Shown here: positions 53,501-63,786 of the stretch, in pieces
Layout of the letters: each line of letters starts with the position of its first letter
Numbering within the stretch: the stretch's first letter is position 1
Assembly (NCBI GenBank): GCA_964036665.1
Contig: OZ038526.1
Coordinates: forward strand, 29,016,001-29,080,000
Length of the DNA stretch: 64,000 nucleotides
DNA from: Gordius sp. MW1
Taxonomy: Eukaryota > Nematomorpha > Gordioida > Gordea > Gordiidae
Direction: 5' to 3'
Translations under genes and position numbers: made by a program
The notes under the pieces: model-generated
What the model was told of the DNA's origin: nothing
Databases searched by the model: none
What the model saw: only the letters and a program-made list of their open reading frames with translations

Positions 53501-56500
53501 TGTTCACCGATAGTCAGGGTTTAAGTGAAGAAAAAATGCTACCCATCCGAGCTACAACCAATGAAATGGTTGCCTCGTTGCACAAGTTTTCCAGTTCACT
53601 CCTTAATTCACCTCGTAACGTGGATTATGAATTGCCTTTTAGCTTGGCTGAAATGGGAAATTTTAAGAAAACTTTGACAACCATGTTAATTTCTCTCCGT
53701 ATCAGTAGCCAGGTTCGTGCCTCTTTTTACACTTTTATGGAAGGTATTTAGTTAAAATTATCATAGGGTTTTTTGCCGTCTATTTTAAATACACTTTTGG
53801 TAATGTTTGTTGTTGTAGAAAGCTAAATTTGCTATTATAAATATGCGTATTTTATATTTGAACTTATGCAAAGTTTTCATCCACGTTACTGTAAAGAAAC
53901 AAATATACTGATACATATTTTACACAAAATGTCGTAATATTGATTTAATTTTTGAGACACGGCATACGTTTGAAAATTTTTTTATTTTTGGATTAGTAAA
54001 TCTTATCATTAGTAATTCACAATATGGGAAGTAGTGGTTATAAAGGTTAAAAATCTTTGCTAAAGATTTAAAAATCATTGATTTGCTTCGATCCCTTCCC
54101 CTAATTTGTATTCAGGCTACATGCAAATACCATAAAAAGATGGCGAAGATATTTATTTTAAAATGTCACCTTTTAAATTAATTTGCTATGTTAGTTACCG
54201 TTTCTAAGATAAATTTTCTATAATAAGCCCTTATAAAAATATTTTAACTTTTTAGTCGGTGTAAATATTTGTTGAAATTTGTACCAATTAATGTTTTACA
54301 GAAATGGTATTACGCGACGCAAAGCTATGGCTGGGACAAATATCCTCACGTGACCACTTGTGGCCACTACTTACACGTCTCGTGTCACCAATCCTACCTA
54401 CAAACTCTGCAAGTAAATCACAATTTAAGAGCACTCAACTTTTGAAAAAAAAATTTAATTGAATATGTTATTCTTTAAGAATTGTGAAAGATTTGCTAGC
54501 ATTCTCCTTGGTGGAATATTGGTGAAAAGCGGCATTGAATGGATTTGATATGATATAGCTTACAAAATTTGCTTTATTTTTTGAAGTTTTGCTTTTGTTG
54601 TAGTTTGAGTTCGAAATTTTCACGTATTTTAATTGGGATTTTTATGGTAGCAAGCAGTTAGAATCAGACTTAAGGTTATTTCTATTTTTGATTTGGGAAA
54701 GTTTAAATCAATTTGTGCGAAGTTGTAAATAGTATAATTTAATTTTTGTTAAAAATAAAATGATTATTCTCCTTCTTATTCCCGCTACAATATCGATCAA
54801 AGAGGGGAAATAGCTATTTCTTAAGTGGTGTCATATTTTGAATCAAATTAATTTTTAAGCTATAATTATTATTTAAAGGCTATTACCCCAGCTCTTTTCC
54901 CCTACTTTGAATATATTTTCTCCCAAATTCACAATATAATTTTTATTAGTTTAGCAGTTTTGAAGAAAAAAATGTAAAATTTATTTCCTTACCCCCTCTT
55001 TCTTTTTTTTAATCAATTAAGTTCTAATACTATAAATTTATATTAAAATTAACGTGTTAATTTAGACCCAAAATAACACCTTCAATTCGAGCATAGTCTC
55101 TAACTTGGGTGAATATCAATGCCCGGTATGTAGGCAATTAGCCAACTCCCTTTTACCAGTCCCCAACGCAACGGGCCCCGATAGCTCTAAGACGGACTCA
55201 ACTCCCCAGTACCCTGATCTGCAAGATCAATTGTTAAGCATGACGGATGCTCCCATTGAAATCCCTCTAAATTTGGACGTGGATTTGCGAAAATATAGCC
55301 ATTTAGTGAGACTTTATTGCTACTAAAATATAATATCCATAGACTAGAGACCTGCACGGCCCGGCCCGTGGGCGAGGCTTAGACGGGCTTCTGCTTATAA
55401 ATAAAACAACGGGCCGGGCCTGGACGGGCCGTTATATAACTCAACGTGCTCGGGCGTGACAAAAACGATTAGATCTAGCATAAAAGAAGGTGTTTTTTAT
55501 AATTTTCTAATTTGTAATTATTTTATGTATATTAAATTAACAAGGAAATTTAAATTTTATTTCCAACTTAGTTCATTTGTTCATCAATATCTCAACCCGC
55601 ATTATAAATGTTAAAGATAATTTATATATTTTAGAAGATTTTTACCCTCATATTCAATATTTTTCAAGGATAGATTATCGGGTCCCGATAATCTATCCTT
55701 GAAAAATATTTTATATACGTGATCCCATGGGCGTAGCCAATTTAAACTAGAGGGGGGCAGTTTAGGTTTTGGATGGGGGAGCAACTGCCCATTCTGGCCT
55801 CCCCATTTATACCCTTTAGCAATATTGAGTGAATTAATTTAATATTATGTTAAATTATTTTTATATATACTCATTTACAAATATAAAAAAACTCGGGCCT
55901 TCGGCCCTCGTGGGAAGGGGGAGAAGGGAAGGGGAGGGGGGAAGGGAAGGGGGGACGACTCATATATACTCCGTATAAACGTAGCATATTTGATATGCAA
56001 TTTATGGGCGAGAAAGGTGGGAAGGGGCGAGAATGCCCATAGGGGGGTATTAAATGCAAAATTATTAGTTAATTATTAATTTATCAAATATTTAAAAAGT
56101 TAAATGGTATTAACAAGAACAATATATTAATTTAAAAAAAAAAATTTGCCCTCGCCGGGATTCGAACCCACATCAGTAGAAGCATAGGCTTTTGGAGGGG
56201 CACAGGGACCCTTATCAGTAGAGGCGTAGGCCCTTGTAGGAAAGGGCATAGGGTAATTATCAATGTTAACCAATATACCTAATTCAAAAACGAAAAAATA
56301 AAATTTCGATTTATTTGGCCAATGGTCATTTTTTCATTGGTCAGTAGCCAGTGGACGGTCAAAAATTTATATTATCAATGGTATTAACAAAAACAAAATA
56401 TTAATTTAATTTAAAAAAAAATAAATAAAATTCGTCCTCTCCTGTGATTGAACACGAGCCTACAGGACACAAGCCGTGCGCTATACCCACTCACACCCTG

Positions 56501-59500
56501 CTGGTATTAAAATGGTAGAAGTTTTTATGTTATTTATATAGATAATGAAATAATAAAGTTGTGTTTTATGTTTAGAAAATCAATATATTTCATCGGTCAG
56601 TAGCCAGCGGACGGTCAAAAAGTCATATTATTAATGGTATTAACAAGAACAAAATATTAATTTAATTTAAAAAAAAAATTAAAAAAAATTCGTCCTCTCC
56701 TGGGATTGAACTCTAGACCTCCAGGTCACAAAGCTGGCGCCATAACTTGGTGTACAGACAACGGACGGACAACAAAAACGAGCCCATAAATTGCATAGCA
56801 ATTAACAAATTTTAAAATTGATCTTTTCTTCAAAAGTATGACAGCTTTTTCACTTTATATCAATAACCTAAAATATTTAAAATGGTGGAAAAGCAAAGAA
56901 GCCAACTACTTAATTAAAAACATTACAACCTTAAATAAGAATTTTAAAAGGTTATTAGGCTTATGTAAAGAAGGCCCGATTTACGACAAGGGGTAACCGT
57001 GAATCAAATAATGATAACTCAATTAACATGCCATCTGGGACACAATTTAAATTAGAGACTAGTTTGACTAAATTCTGCCTATCTCTTTCAAAATGTGACT
57101 CGAAAATGAAAACAGAAATATAACGTTTTCGCTCTTATTGGAGCTCAACAGTATGCCATAATAGTTAATTTTCTAGTTACAGAGTAACCGAGATAGGTCT
57201 ATATAAGGCCAAATTAGATTGATCACTTTTATGGTGGTTAAGGATAAATCTCTATAACCCACCATAATTGTGGCGAAAATAATATTTGTTTTATTGATTT
57301 ACGGTTACCACCCGTCGTAAATCGGGCATTCTTTACATAGACCCGAACCGGAATTGCATTTGGATCCTTATTTCAACAATATAATAAAACAAATTTAATT
57401 AGGCTTATTATAGTTTTATGTATCCCGAAGTGCCACTTGTAAAATTTTTCGCCTGTAGGTCGCCTCTTAAAAGATAGTAGATCTCCTCTGATCGGGAATT
57501 ATTAATTTATTAGTTTCACAATATTTTATTAACATTTTAACACATACATATTGTTTACCATATCGATGAAAAAAATATAAAAAAAATAAAATATAAAAAA
57601 ATTCTACGGGCCCGGGCCGGGCTCGGGCTTATAATTTAATATTTTAACGGGCCGGACCGGGTTTGAAATTTTAATTACGGGCGCCGACTGACCTAAACAG
57701 GCCCGTTGCAGGTCTTTAAGATAGACTACTCATGCCATATGTTCCATATGGTCAATTGTGTGTCAAATTTTTCTCCTTTGAGGACAGCAACTGGTGTATT
57801 TCAACCATGTCATTTTGCGTTATAACAGTCAATTTCATGGGTTTGAACCCGCCCAAATAAAATTGGGTTCGTGTTCGGGTTTGGCATAAATTTTGAAATC
57901 GGGTTCGTGTTCGGGTTTGGCATAAATTTTGAAACCCGATTCGGGTACAGGTTCGGGTTCAAAAAATTTTTTTATATTAATAATACATTTTTACCTTCAA
58001 AAAATTATTGAATAGTTAACTTAATTTTTAAATAGCACCTAATTAAATTCACATGCCAATTGTAATGTGGTTATTTTCCTTCACCATTTTTAGACTCTAA
58101 AAGAGAATAATAAAATATATGTCCTATTCTTATTTAAACATTGTATAATAATTAGACCTCAGTAAATTTTACAAACAAGTGAGAAACAAATTTAAAATTA
58201 TAATAAAACATCTGATATTTCTTTATATTAAATGTTAAAGTACATATATTTAAAGTATTTTATAATTATTATATAAATTATAGTCTAATATATCAATTAT
58301 ATATATAATACTTACAAATAATTCTTGAGATAATTAGTATTGATTAATGAATGAAAAATGCCGAAAACATAAAACGATTGAAATTAAAATCATATGATTT
58401 TCTTCGTTTTTTTACATTCTCATAATAGAGAAAACTGAGATATTCAATTCCATTCACAATTTTAAATTAAAAACCCGAACCCGACCCCTTTTTGTATTTA
58501 TCGGGTTCGGGTTCGTGTTTTAAGGGTATTTTTTAAAATGGGTTCGGGTTTGGGTTCGGGTTCTTTAAAACATCGGGTTTTACCGGGTTCGGGTTCGGGA
58601 CAAACCCCTGGTCAATTTACCTTCTTCATTAATTAATACGTTAATAAATTAATATTAAACAAAATATAGATGGCGCTATATAATTAAACAAACTTTCATC
58701 ACAGTTTTACATTTTCAATTTTTATGTTTTATGTAAATGATATTTATTTTAGAATGCTGTTTTGGATATCTGCCCAATTTTTTTTTATTCACCTTTTTTA
58801 TATCATTTTATGTGTTTGAAATTTTTATTGAAGTATTTAATATATATGTAAATTTATCCAATGGACGAATTCGCGTTTTACGTTGTGGATTCTGGAATTA
58901 TGGTTTCCTCGTGCTACCAATTTTATATTCGAAATTTTTATTGAATATGCAAATTATATTTATCCTATGAACGAATGGTACAATTTTCGAGATTTATATA
59001 TATTTGTAAGGACTAATGAAGGTATTGGTTAGGGGCGAATTGGGTTCGGAGATAGTAGATGCAGGACAACCTATTTATAAGTAGGGAAAAAAGTAATTAT
59101 CATATTTAGGGTAAAAATCCAGCTATTTAATCCCTGTCGATGTATTGCACTTCGCAATTTGCATGAGGGATGCCCTTAACCTTAAGATAGGTCGATGTAC
59201 TGCACATCTCAATTTGCATGAGGAATCCCTTTAACATATTCGTCTGCGTCTAATTAGTGCCTTAACTCAACCATTAATTAGGCATTTCCGCAGACGATAA
59301 ATTGTTTCTCAACATTTTATTCACACCACTAATTAAATTACATTAAAACATTTAAACAAAAAATTAATAGCAACATACAACAACCTTTTTAAGATTATTT
59401 AATTTACAAAAATTACTAATATCTTTATAATCACTACTTTACCATGTTATCATTAAAATGGCGGAAAAAAGGGTACACATTTTGTGTGTTGATGAGTCTA

Positions 59501-62500
59501 TGATAATATTGAAATAACTGGCATAATTATAGAGTGGTTTTAAAGATTATTGACGTGTTTAATATCCTTCAAAATCTCAACTGTTTTTTTAATCAAGTTT
59601 AAATCGTTTGCGGATTCTTGGTCATTTCCAGAAGAACATTTGAATCATTTCTGACGCATCTTTATATGGGATAGGCATTGTCATATTTTTAAAATATTTG
59701 ATCAATCATTATTTATATGCCCGGTTAAATTGTTGATGTGGCTTGGCTTAATAATTGTTATAATTAGAGCGAAGGAAATATTAATGGTTAAAAAGTTTAT
59801 TTTCACGAAACAAAGTTACATTAATTTAAATTGAAAGCAAATTTCAATGGTTAAACTTCTAGTAATAACCTAGATTTTTGTGGGAACGTAACAAATTTAA
59901 ATTGCATTTATATAATGGAAATTTCTAAAATTTTAATTTTCTCTGTATTTTTTAGGCGCCATCACTTGAAGAACGAGCTCAAGCCATTTTTTTGGATCGT
60001 CTCATGGAATATTTCTTTCCCCCACCTCCTCCCCTCTCAGAAATTCCTAGCCAAGATGCTTTTTACGCTCCAGATGACCCTTTACCACCCCTATTTCCAT
60101 CTTTTCACTCCTTCGCCCAACTATCGGCTACCCTCAGGTTTAGCCATCTTGGATTTGTTTACTTTTTTTGACTTGTTTTTAGTAAAAATCTAAATTTATA
60201 TCTCTTTTTTTGTGAAATAAAACGGTTTTATTAATTTAAATATATTCATTTACGAAATTGTTATTATAACTTGGGTCTATTTTCATTATTGATCGGGCTT
60301 TTTAACATTCGTATCATCAACTATTAATCGATGTATATGTGACCGCTCATTTAAATTTTTCTAGTCGGTTTTAAATTGTGGGTCATACATTTGTATTGTG
60401 CCAAATAAGGCTATCGCAAGTTTCTATCTGGGCCATCCCATGTCCAAACGTTAAAAAAAGATTATTTTCGACCGACCACTTCAGTATGGATAATTTTTGG
60501 TATGGGTATAATAGACCTCATATATTATAGTAATTTAATTTCTGAAAATTTTAGCCATTTCGGACCTATACCTTTTAAGCTATCGACGTTCAAAGGGTCA
60601 AAATGGCTAAAATTTTCTGAAATTACTATAATATATGAGGCCTATACCCTCACAAAATTATTCATATCTGAACGGGTCGGTCGAATAGTTTGTATTTGTC
60701 ATGGAGTGGCCCATAAATTATTTTTATATTTTGCCGTTTAGAATGAATGTTATGGCGGAGATAACGGCTAATTTATTGTCAACCGCCGATCTTTGTCCCC
60801 TCAAAAAGACTTTGAATACCGACTTAACACAATCTTCCGAATCAAACTCCGAAGCTTCAGTAACTGTTGAAACATCGAGCGTTAACCCAGTTCCGATTGG
60901 AGATGGACAGCGTTTTAGCTTGCCCGATTCCAAACTTCACTTTTTAAGTGAGTAATAGAAATTAACAGGGAATGCTATTAAATGATAAGCGGTACAACCT
61001 TTTACCCATATTAGTTTTGTTTAGTCGAACGATAATAATATTCTGTTGCGTAGGCGTAGCTAGGGGGGTATTAATCCAAATATCCTGCTAAATTGTACCA
61101 TTAGTATTATTAAATTCTTAAAAAATCGGCGTTACCATATTTTTTGTAGCCGCGCTTTCTCATCTAAATTGTCACTAGGCCCCTAATTTTTAATGTTTTT
61201 CATAAATTTGCTCATATTCCAGCAATTTTTGTATTGTTGAAAAAACTTAAATTTTTTCCAAGATTAGGATTTCTATAAAATCTGCATGCAATTTCGGTGG
61301 AATTTTATTCAAGTTAAAAGATCCTTTACTATATATATTTATTTAACTTGTAAATATGTTTTACTTTTTTTTTATTTTTATGTCTTAGGCTATATAATAA
61401 TTTAATTTACACTATCATTTAGACTCCCTGACTTGTGCCCTTACTGCCAGAAAATTGAGATTGGGTGACAACGGTTTGGTGGAAATTATGACTTCTCTCG
61501 TCAAATTGTTCCAATCTATAACGGGACTCACCGAAATGGAAAATTGGTTGGTATTAAATTACCATATAAAGTTCAATTTATTTTAAATTGTAAAAGAATA
61601 AATATTTAAATATTCTAACATCTGTTTCATGTAATTTTGCCTGAGACAACTCTACAAACTAGTGTTGTAGTAAAAACGGCTGGGATTTGTTTGGTCGACC
61701 TTTCGTTTTAGTCGACTAAACATAAACAGACCAAAGCTTTGGTTTGTATGTTATATTACTCTTTCTATCAATAGTCATAACGACTTGGACCTGGCCGAGA
61801 TCGTTTCAATTAATTTGGCCGACCCGTGCGCCGTTTTAACCAATATTGTATTGGCATTTTCTGACGAAGGAGGATCTATATCTCGTAAGTATGCCTGCGG
61901 AACCTTTTAAAATATATAAATTTACCTTTAAATAACTAAAGGGAAAGTTTGGATTAAATTTTTAAGAGGCTTTTGATATTGAAATATATAACTGATGAGG
62001 GTTATAATTCTATAAACTTTCTTTTTTATGCTTTCAATATGGCTGACAGTTTTTGCTTACAAAGTAATATATTGCTTTTTGGAAGTTTGGGGTAGTGAGG
62101 GTTACGGAATCTTTCTTTTATTAACAATTTTTATAATTTATCCGCCTTTTTTTTATCTTGTTTGAGTGTAATATCATTGATATAATTAATTTGTGTTAAA
62201 TTAAGTTAAAAATCAATATTTTTGCTCTGAGATAAATGTTTTTAAAATTTATATAACTTAATTTCTCTGAGACTAGGCAAGTTCTTTACCCGAACCCTGA
62301 GATTCATCTTCCGTTTTCATCTATACCAATTAACACACGACTTCTACGTTTGCTACAAAAACGATTCGGAGATAAGGCTATATCAGGAATCGGTTATTGT
62401 AGCACTTAGGTGGATGACCGACCCATTGCATCAAAATACTCTACCTCATTTGAAGGTTAATTCTTAAAATTTGTCAAATATATTTAACAAAAAATGTATT

Positions 62501-63786
62501 TGCAAAAAATTAGGTTTATTTATATAATAAGCGAGCGAGGTTAACAACATCAATAGGTGGCGGTAGTCAAGTTTTCATAGGAAATTTTTAGCAAAAAATC
62601 TTTGAAACCTAAGAATCCGAAAATGTTTAATTTCTTGGAATATAAAATGTATCAAGGTTTTCTTGATTTCGCGTAAATTTGATTTAATAACTGATAGATT
62701 GATTGTATTTGTTAAAAAGCCTTGTTATTTGTTGATTTACTTTTATTTTTCAGGATTTTTCAATGTTTTCATGCCTAACCGCATCGTGCTTATTGCATGT
62801 TCATGGAAAATACGCCGGCTTTCATCAAGCTAACCTTGCCCATCCCACTAACAAAGTATCAATTATTTTCTTATTTTTATTTTTTCTTAATTTAGAATTG
62901 TATTTTATATCTTAAAATTTTAAGTTTTATAATTTTTTGCATTAAAACTTTTTGTGTTCAGGATTCAAGTTCAAGAGGACAACTCATTGCGACGAGTCTT
63001 TTGAAAGAGATAGCCCGCAAAATGTTATCCTTTTTAAGATTCAGTTGCGTTTGTAAAGATTTCCTCTTTATAAAAGACGTAAACCCGTGCGTCGCACCTT
63101 GGAAACCTCAACTTCCAAAGCCAAATGTAGATGTAAGTTTATAATTTATCAATTGCTATTTATAATTTTTTTGCCCTTTAAAGAGCGGAAATAGTATAAC
63201 ACTTGCTTGCCTTATAGATTAGGGATACAGGGGTCTTCTGGTTGAAATATACTATTTAGAATTTTACTACAAGGAATAGTTGTATCTTTGGATATTTTTT
63301 TTATTCGACCACAATAGATAAGCATTTTATTGGAATTGCTTTTATATTTCTTCGAAATTAAAAAAAAATTTATATTTTCTTTTAATTTATAAACAATTTT
63401 ATTCTACCCTACTTTATAAGTTATCGTTTAGAAAAAATTAAGAGTTGTAATTAATTTTTTTAAACTTTTTATTATGATAATCGCCTGCATAGGAAGACCA
63501 CTCGTTTGCCGCAGTTATAAATGATTTTATGGAACGAACCAGTCTATTTGGTGCCGATGGTGAAACTATGGATTTCAGGGCATTTTACGATCCTCGGGTA
63601 AATCCGATTTGTGACAAACTCATAACGAGACTCATTCCCATAGAAACAGAGAATTGTAATAAAATTGTTCCCCACGACTTGGTGCTAGATGAGATTATGG
63701 ATTTCGATGAGAGTAGCGATAGCGAAGATGCTCTCTACCCAAAAACTTTCCAGACTTTAGCCACCGTCAAGCCTTTGTGCAACAAC
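30402..63786 (+). CDS. Ubr3: E3 ubiquitin-protein ligase UBR3 (3' end outside window)
   Basis: Thirty-five exons, all phase-compatible, give 1,988 codons from the ATG at 30402 to the donor at 63787; human UBR3 is about 1,888 residues in full. UBR3 is a large cytosolic RING ligase of the UBR family. In flies it has been linked to DIAP1 turnover and Hedgehog signalling. Landmarks in order: the UBR zinc box (about residues 79-148), helical repeat blocks ([75 protein letters not shown]), a basic coiled segment, then a split RING with [14 protein letters not shown] and CPVC. The C-terminal blocks diverge more. The introns carry most of the right half's transposons and none interrupts coding sequence. 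The gene continues past the window's right edge. Confidence 0.93.
32660..33765 (+). mobile_element. Non-autonomous Helitron, copy 1
   Basis: Starts TCTAATATATAAAAATGAAA after an A. It ends with the hairpin GGCAAAACAACGTTTGCC followed by GGGTTCATCTAG and a T. The 5'-TC, the 3' hairpin with CTAG, the A/T insertion site and the absence of a target duplication are Helitron hallmarks. No Rep/helicase is encoded. The host sequence on both sides matches the uninterrupted MITE at 20534-20683. Confidence 0.85.
33116..33396. mobile_element. hAT-like MITE nested in Helitron copy 1
   Basis: Ends CATGGGCGTACGCAGG and CCTGCGTACGCCCATG, flanked by the exact duplication CCAATAAA (33108-33115, 33397-33404). 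Helitron copy 2 carries this site once and uninterrupted (GCCAATAAATGTTGATATAT on its coding strand), confirming the insertion. Long G- and C-runs lie inside. Confidence 0.85.
33858..34700. mobile_element. CATAGACTAGATAG-type MITE, copy 2
   Basis: Runs from CATAAACTAGATAGACTG to AGCAGTCTATCTAGTCTATG, with CCATATGTTCCATATG near the left and CAAAATGGTGGAAAAAAGGG near the right end. It is longer than copy 1, with extra interior sequence around 34200-34560. Confidence 0.7.
34701..34868. mobile_element. 168-bp foldback MITE, hAT-like
   Basis: Inverted ends TGGTGCCCTATCAACTCGCC and GGCAAGTTGACGGGCCACC share about 32 bp including AAAACCATCTCGC. They are flanked by the exact duplication TATGTTTA (34693-34700, 34869-34876). 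It ends 40 bp before Ubr3 exon 7. Confidence 0.85.
34909..46143 (+). CDS. Ubr3: Ubr3 exons 7-20: central helical region
   Basis: Exons 34909-35038, 35663-35845, 36461-36636, 37161-37247, 39699-39884, 40431-40559, 41420-41472, 41895-42013, 42878-43032, 43140-43209, 43663-43759, 44143-44329, 44933-45058 and 45945-46143. Each was placed by similarity to UBR3 blocks and by phase. Exon 15 (42878-43032) ends GACGAG followed by GC, so intron 15 looks like a GC-AG intron. The donors of exons 11 (CAA|GTTTTT) and 19 (TTA|GTTTTA) are weak but fixed by alignment and phase. Exon 20 ([16 protein letters not shown] onward) is a hydrophilic linker with little recognisable similarity. Confidence 0.88.
37346..37745. 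mobile_element. CATAGACT-type MITE, inverted copy
   Basis: Starts CATAGACTATATATACTGCT and ends near CATGAGCAGTAGTATG. It shares the CCGCCATTCTGAAATGTG-type interior with 42232-42655. It lies in Ubr3 intron 10. Termini are degenerate. Confidence 0.55.
37999..39570 (-). mobile_element. Non-autonomous Helitron, copy 2
   Basis: On the minus strand it begins TCTTATATATAAAAATGAAA (39570) and ends with the same hairpin then GGGTCAGCTAG (37999), between A and T. It contains an internal direct duplication of about 125 bp (38113-38240 and 38311-38435) and CATGGGCGTAGCC-type MITE sequence with G-runs (about 38445-39070). It fills most of Ubr3 intron 10. Confidence 0.82.
42232..42655. mobile_element. 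CATAGACTAGATAG-type MITE, copy in intron 14
   Basis: Left end CTAGACTAGATAGACAGCTC, right end GAGTAGTCTATGTAG-TTTATG. The interior is related to copy 1 in the opposite orientation. It lies in Ubr3 intron 14. Confidence 0.65.
43434..43560. mobile_element. Partial hAT-like MITE
   Basis: Left end CATGGGCTTAGCCAGG with a G-run; the right side reaches CAGCTGCCCCTCCCTCC but lacks the terminal GGCTACGCCCATG. It lies in Ubr3 intron 16. Confidence 0.6.
46960..48510 (-). repeat. Satellite array, inverted relative to 840-1690
   Basis: About ten units containing GACTTTTTGGCCGTCCGCTG, CTACTGACCA and AAAATGACCATTTGGCC. Some units carry a tRNA T-arm-like B box (GGGTTCGAATCCCGG at 47103, 47404 and 47705). 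It lies in the 5.1-kb Ubr3 intron 20. Confidence 0.8.
50008..50167. repeat. Array of six GC hairpins
   Basis: Six stem-loops of the form GGGGGCGNAGCCCCC, each preceded by GGGGGTCTG or GGGGGTTTG, repeat about every 25-38 bp. The left neighbour (49884-49990) is the inverted purine/pyrimidine repeat also seen at 304 and 55892. A solitary unit with the same flank (GGAGATGGGGGTCTGGGG) lies at 8052-8083. Confidence 0.85.
50341..50976. mobile_element. Foldback element with ~240-bp inverted arms
   Basis: The left arm includes ATCGGCAAACTGTTTGCAGA, TTTTTCACGGTGAACACAAA and TTTTGTTTAATAGATTTAAT. The right arm (about 50735-50976) is its imperfect reverse complement. The central ~150 bp is unrelated. 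A single arm lies at 9675-9888. Confidence 0.8.
50985..51174. mobile_element. hAT-like MITE, 190 bp
   Basis: Ends GATGGGCATAGCC and GGCTACGCCCATG, flanked by exact TTATTTGA (50977-50984, 51175-51182). Its right end is only 85 bp from the acceptor of Ubr3 exon 21. Confidence 0.82.
51260..55305 (+). CDS. Ubr3: Ubr3 exons 21-27: linker, bas segment and split RING
   Basis: Exons 51260-51710, 52042-52127, 52243-52323, 52592-52864, 53375-53712, 54302-54412 and 55066-55305. Exon 21 is a 150-residue, Ser/Pro-rich, poorly conserved stretch. Exon 22 ([20 protein letters not shown]) is the conserved basic coiled segment. The RING ligands are split: CAIC in exon 24, [15 protein letters not shown] in exon 26 and [15 protein letters not shown] in exon 27. 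The 112-residue exon 25 between them is longer than the vertebrate spacer. Phases are 2, 1, 1, 1, 0, 0, 0 at successive exon ends. Confidence 0.88.
52888..53057. mobile_element. hAT-like MITE, 170 bp
   Basis: Ends CATGGGCGTAACC and GGCTACGCCTTTG, flanked by ATTGGTTA and ATTGGTTT (7 of 8 matching). It lies 24 bp after the donor of Ubr3 exon 24. Confidence 0.78.
55348..57718. mobile_element. Insertion with GGGCC-rich inverted ends
   Basis: Left end GACCTGCACGGCCCGGCCC, right end GGCCCGTTGCAGGTC, with GC-rich subterminal tracts resembling the element at 11689-20112. Inside are a 55-bp palindrome, a copy of the 304-475 repeat (55892-56049), satellite units and tRNA-like B-box sequence near 56160, 56440 and 56700. 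No coding region is recognised, and it is probably itself composite. Confidence 0.55.
55656..55710. repeat. 55-bp near-perfect palindrome
   Basis: Arms of 27 bp, beginning AATATTTTTCAAGGATAGAT, match exactly around a single T. It could extrude as a cruciform or be a minimal foldback element. Confidence 0.9.
57836..58610. mobile_element. hAT-like element rich in GGGTTCGGGTT
   Basis: Ends CATGGGTTTGAACCCG and CGGGACAAACCCCTG, flanked by the exact 8-bp duplication GTCAATTT (57828-57835, 58611-58618). Intact copies of the host MITE have this site once (CAGTCAATTTACCTTCCTC). GGGTTCGGG-type tracts lie at both ends and the centre is AT-rich and non-coding. Confidence 0.85.
59956..63786 (+). CDS. 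Ubr3: Ubr3 exons 28-35: C-terminal region, incomplete
   Basis: Exons 59956-60137, 60742-60947, 61423-61546, 61775-61884, 62277-62455, 62754-62855, 62962-63132 and 63493-63786 join without stops. They encode a Pro-rich stretch ([20 protein letters not shown]), helical segments such as [19 protein letters not shown], and an acidic loop ([18 protein letters not shown]). Similarity to other UBR3 proteins is weak here, so assignment rests on continuous phase, good splice sites and position. The terminal autoinhibitory region with its Cys clusters lies beyond 64000. Confidence 0.78.
60504..60650. repeat. Inverted repeat, ~50-bp arms, 40-nt loop
   Basis: GGGTATAATAGACCTCATAT...TTTTAGCCATTT (60504-60560) is mirrored by AAATGGCTAAAATTTTCTGA...GGCCTATACCC (60601-60650) with small indels. 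It lies about 90 bp before the acceptor of Ubr3 exon 29 and could form a strong intronic hairpin. Confidence 0.82.

Larger units (their letters stand above)
55336..59505. mobile_element. CATAGACTAGATAG-type MITE broken by nested insertions
   Basis: The left tip (CCATAGACTAGA, 55336) continues at about 57719 (TAGACTACTCATGCCATATG) and again at 58611 (GTCAATTTACCTTC). The right end is near 59460-59505 (AAAATGGCGGAAAAAAGGG, GATGAGTCTATG). Two insertions separate the parts: about 55348-57718 and 57836-58610. The whole lies in Ubr3 intron 27. Confidence 0.65.
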
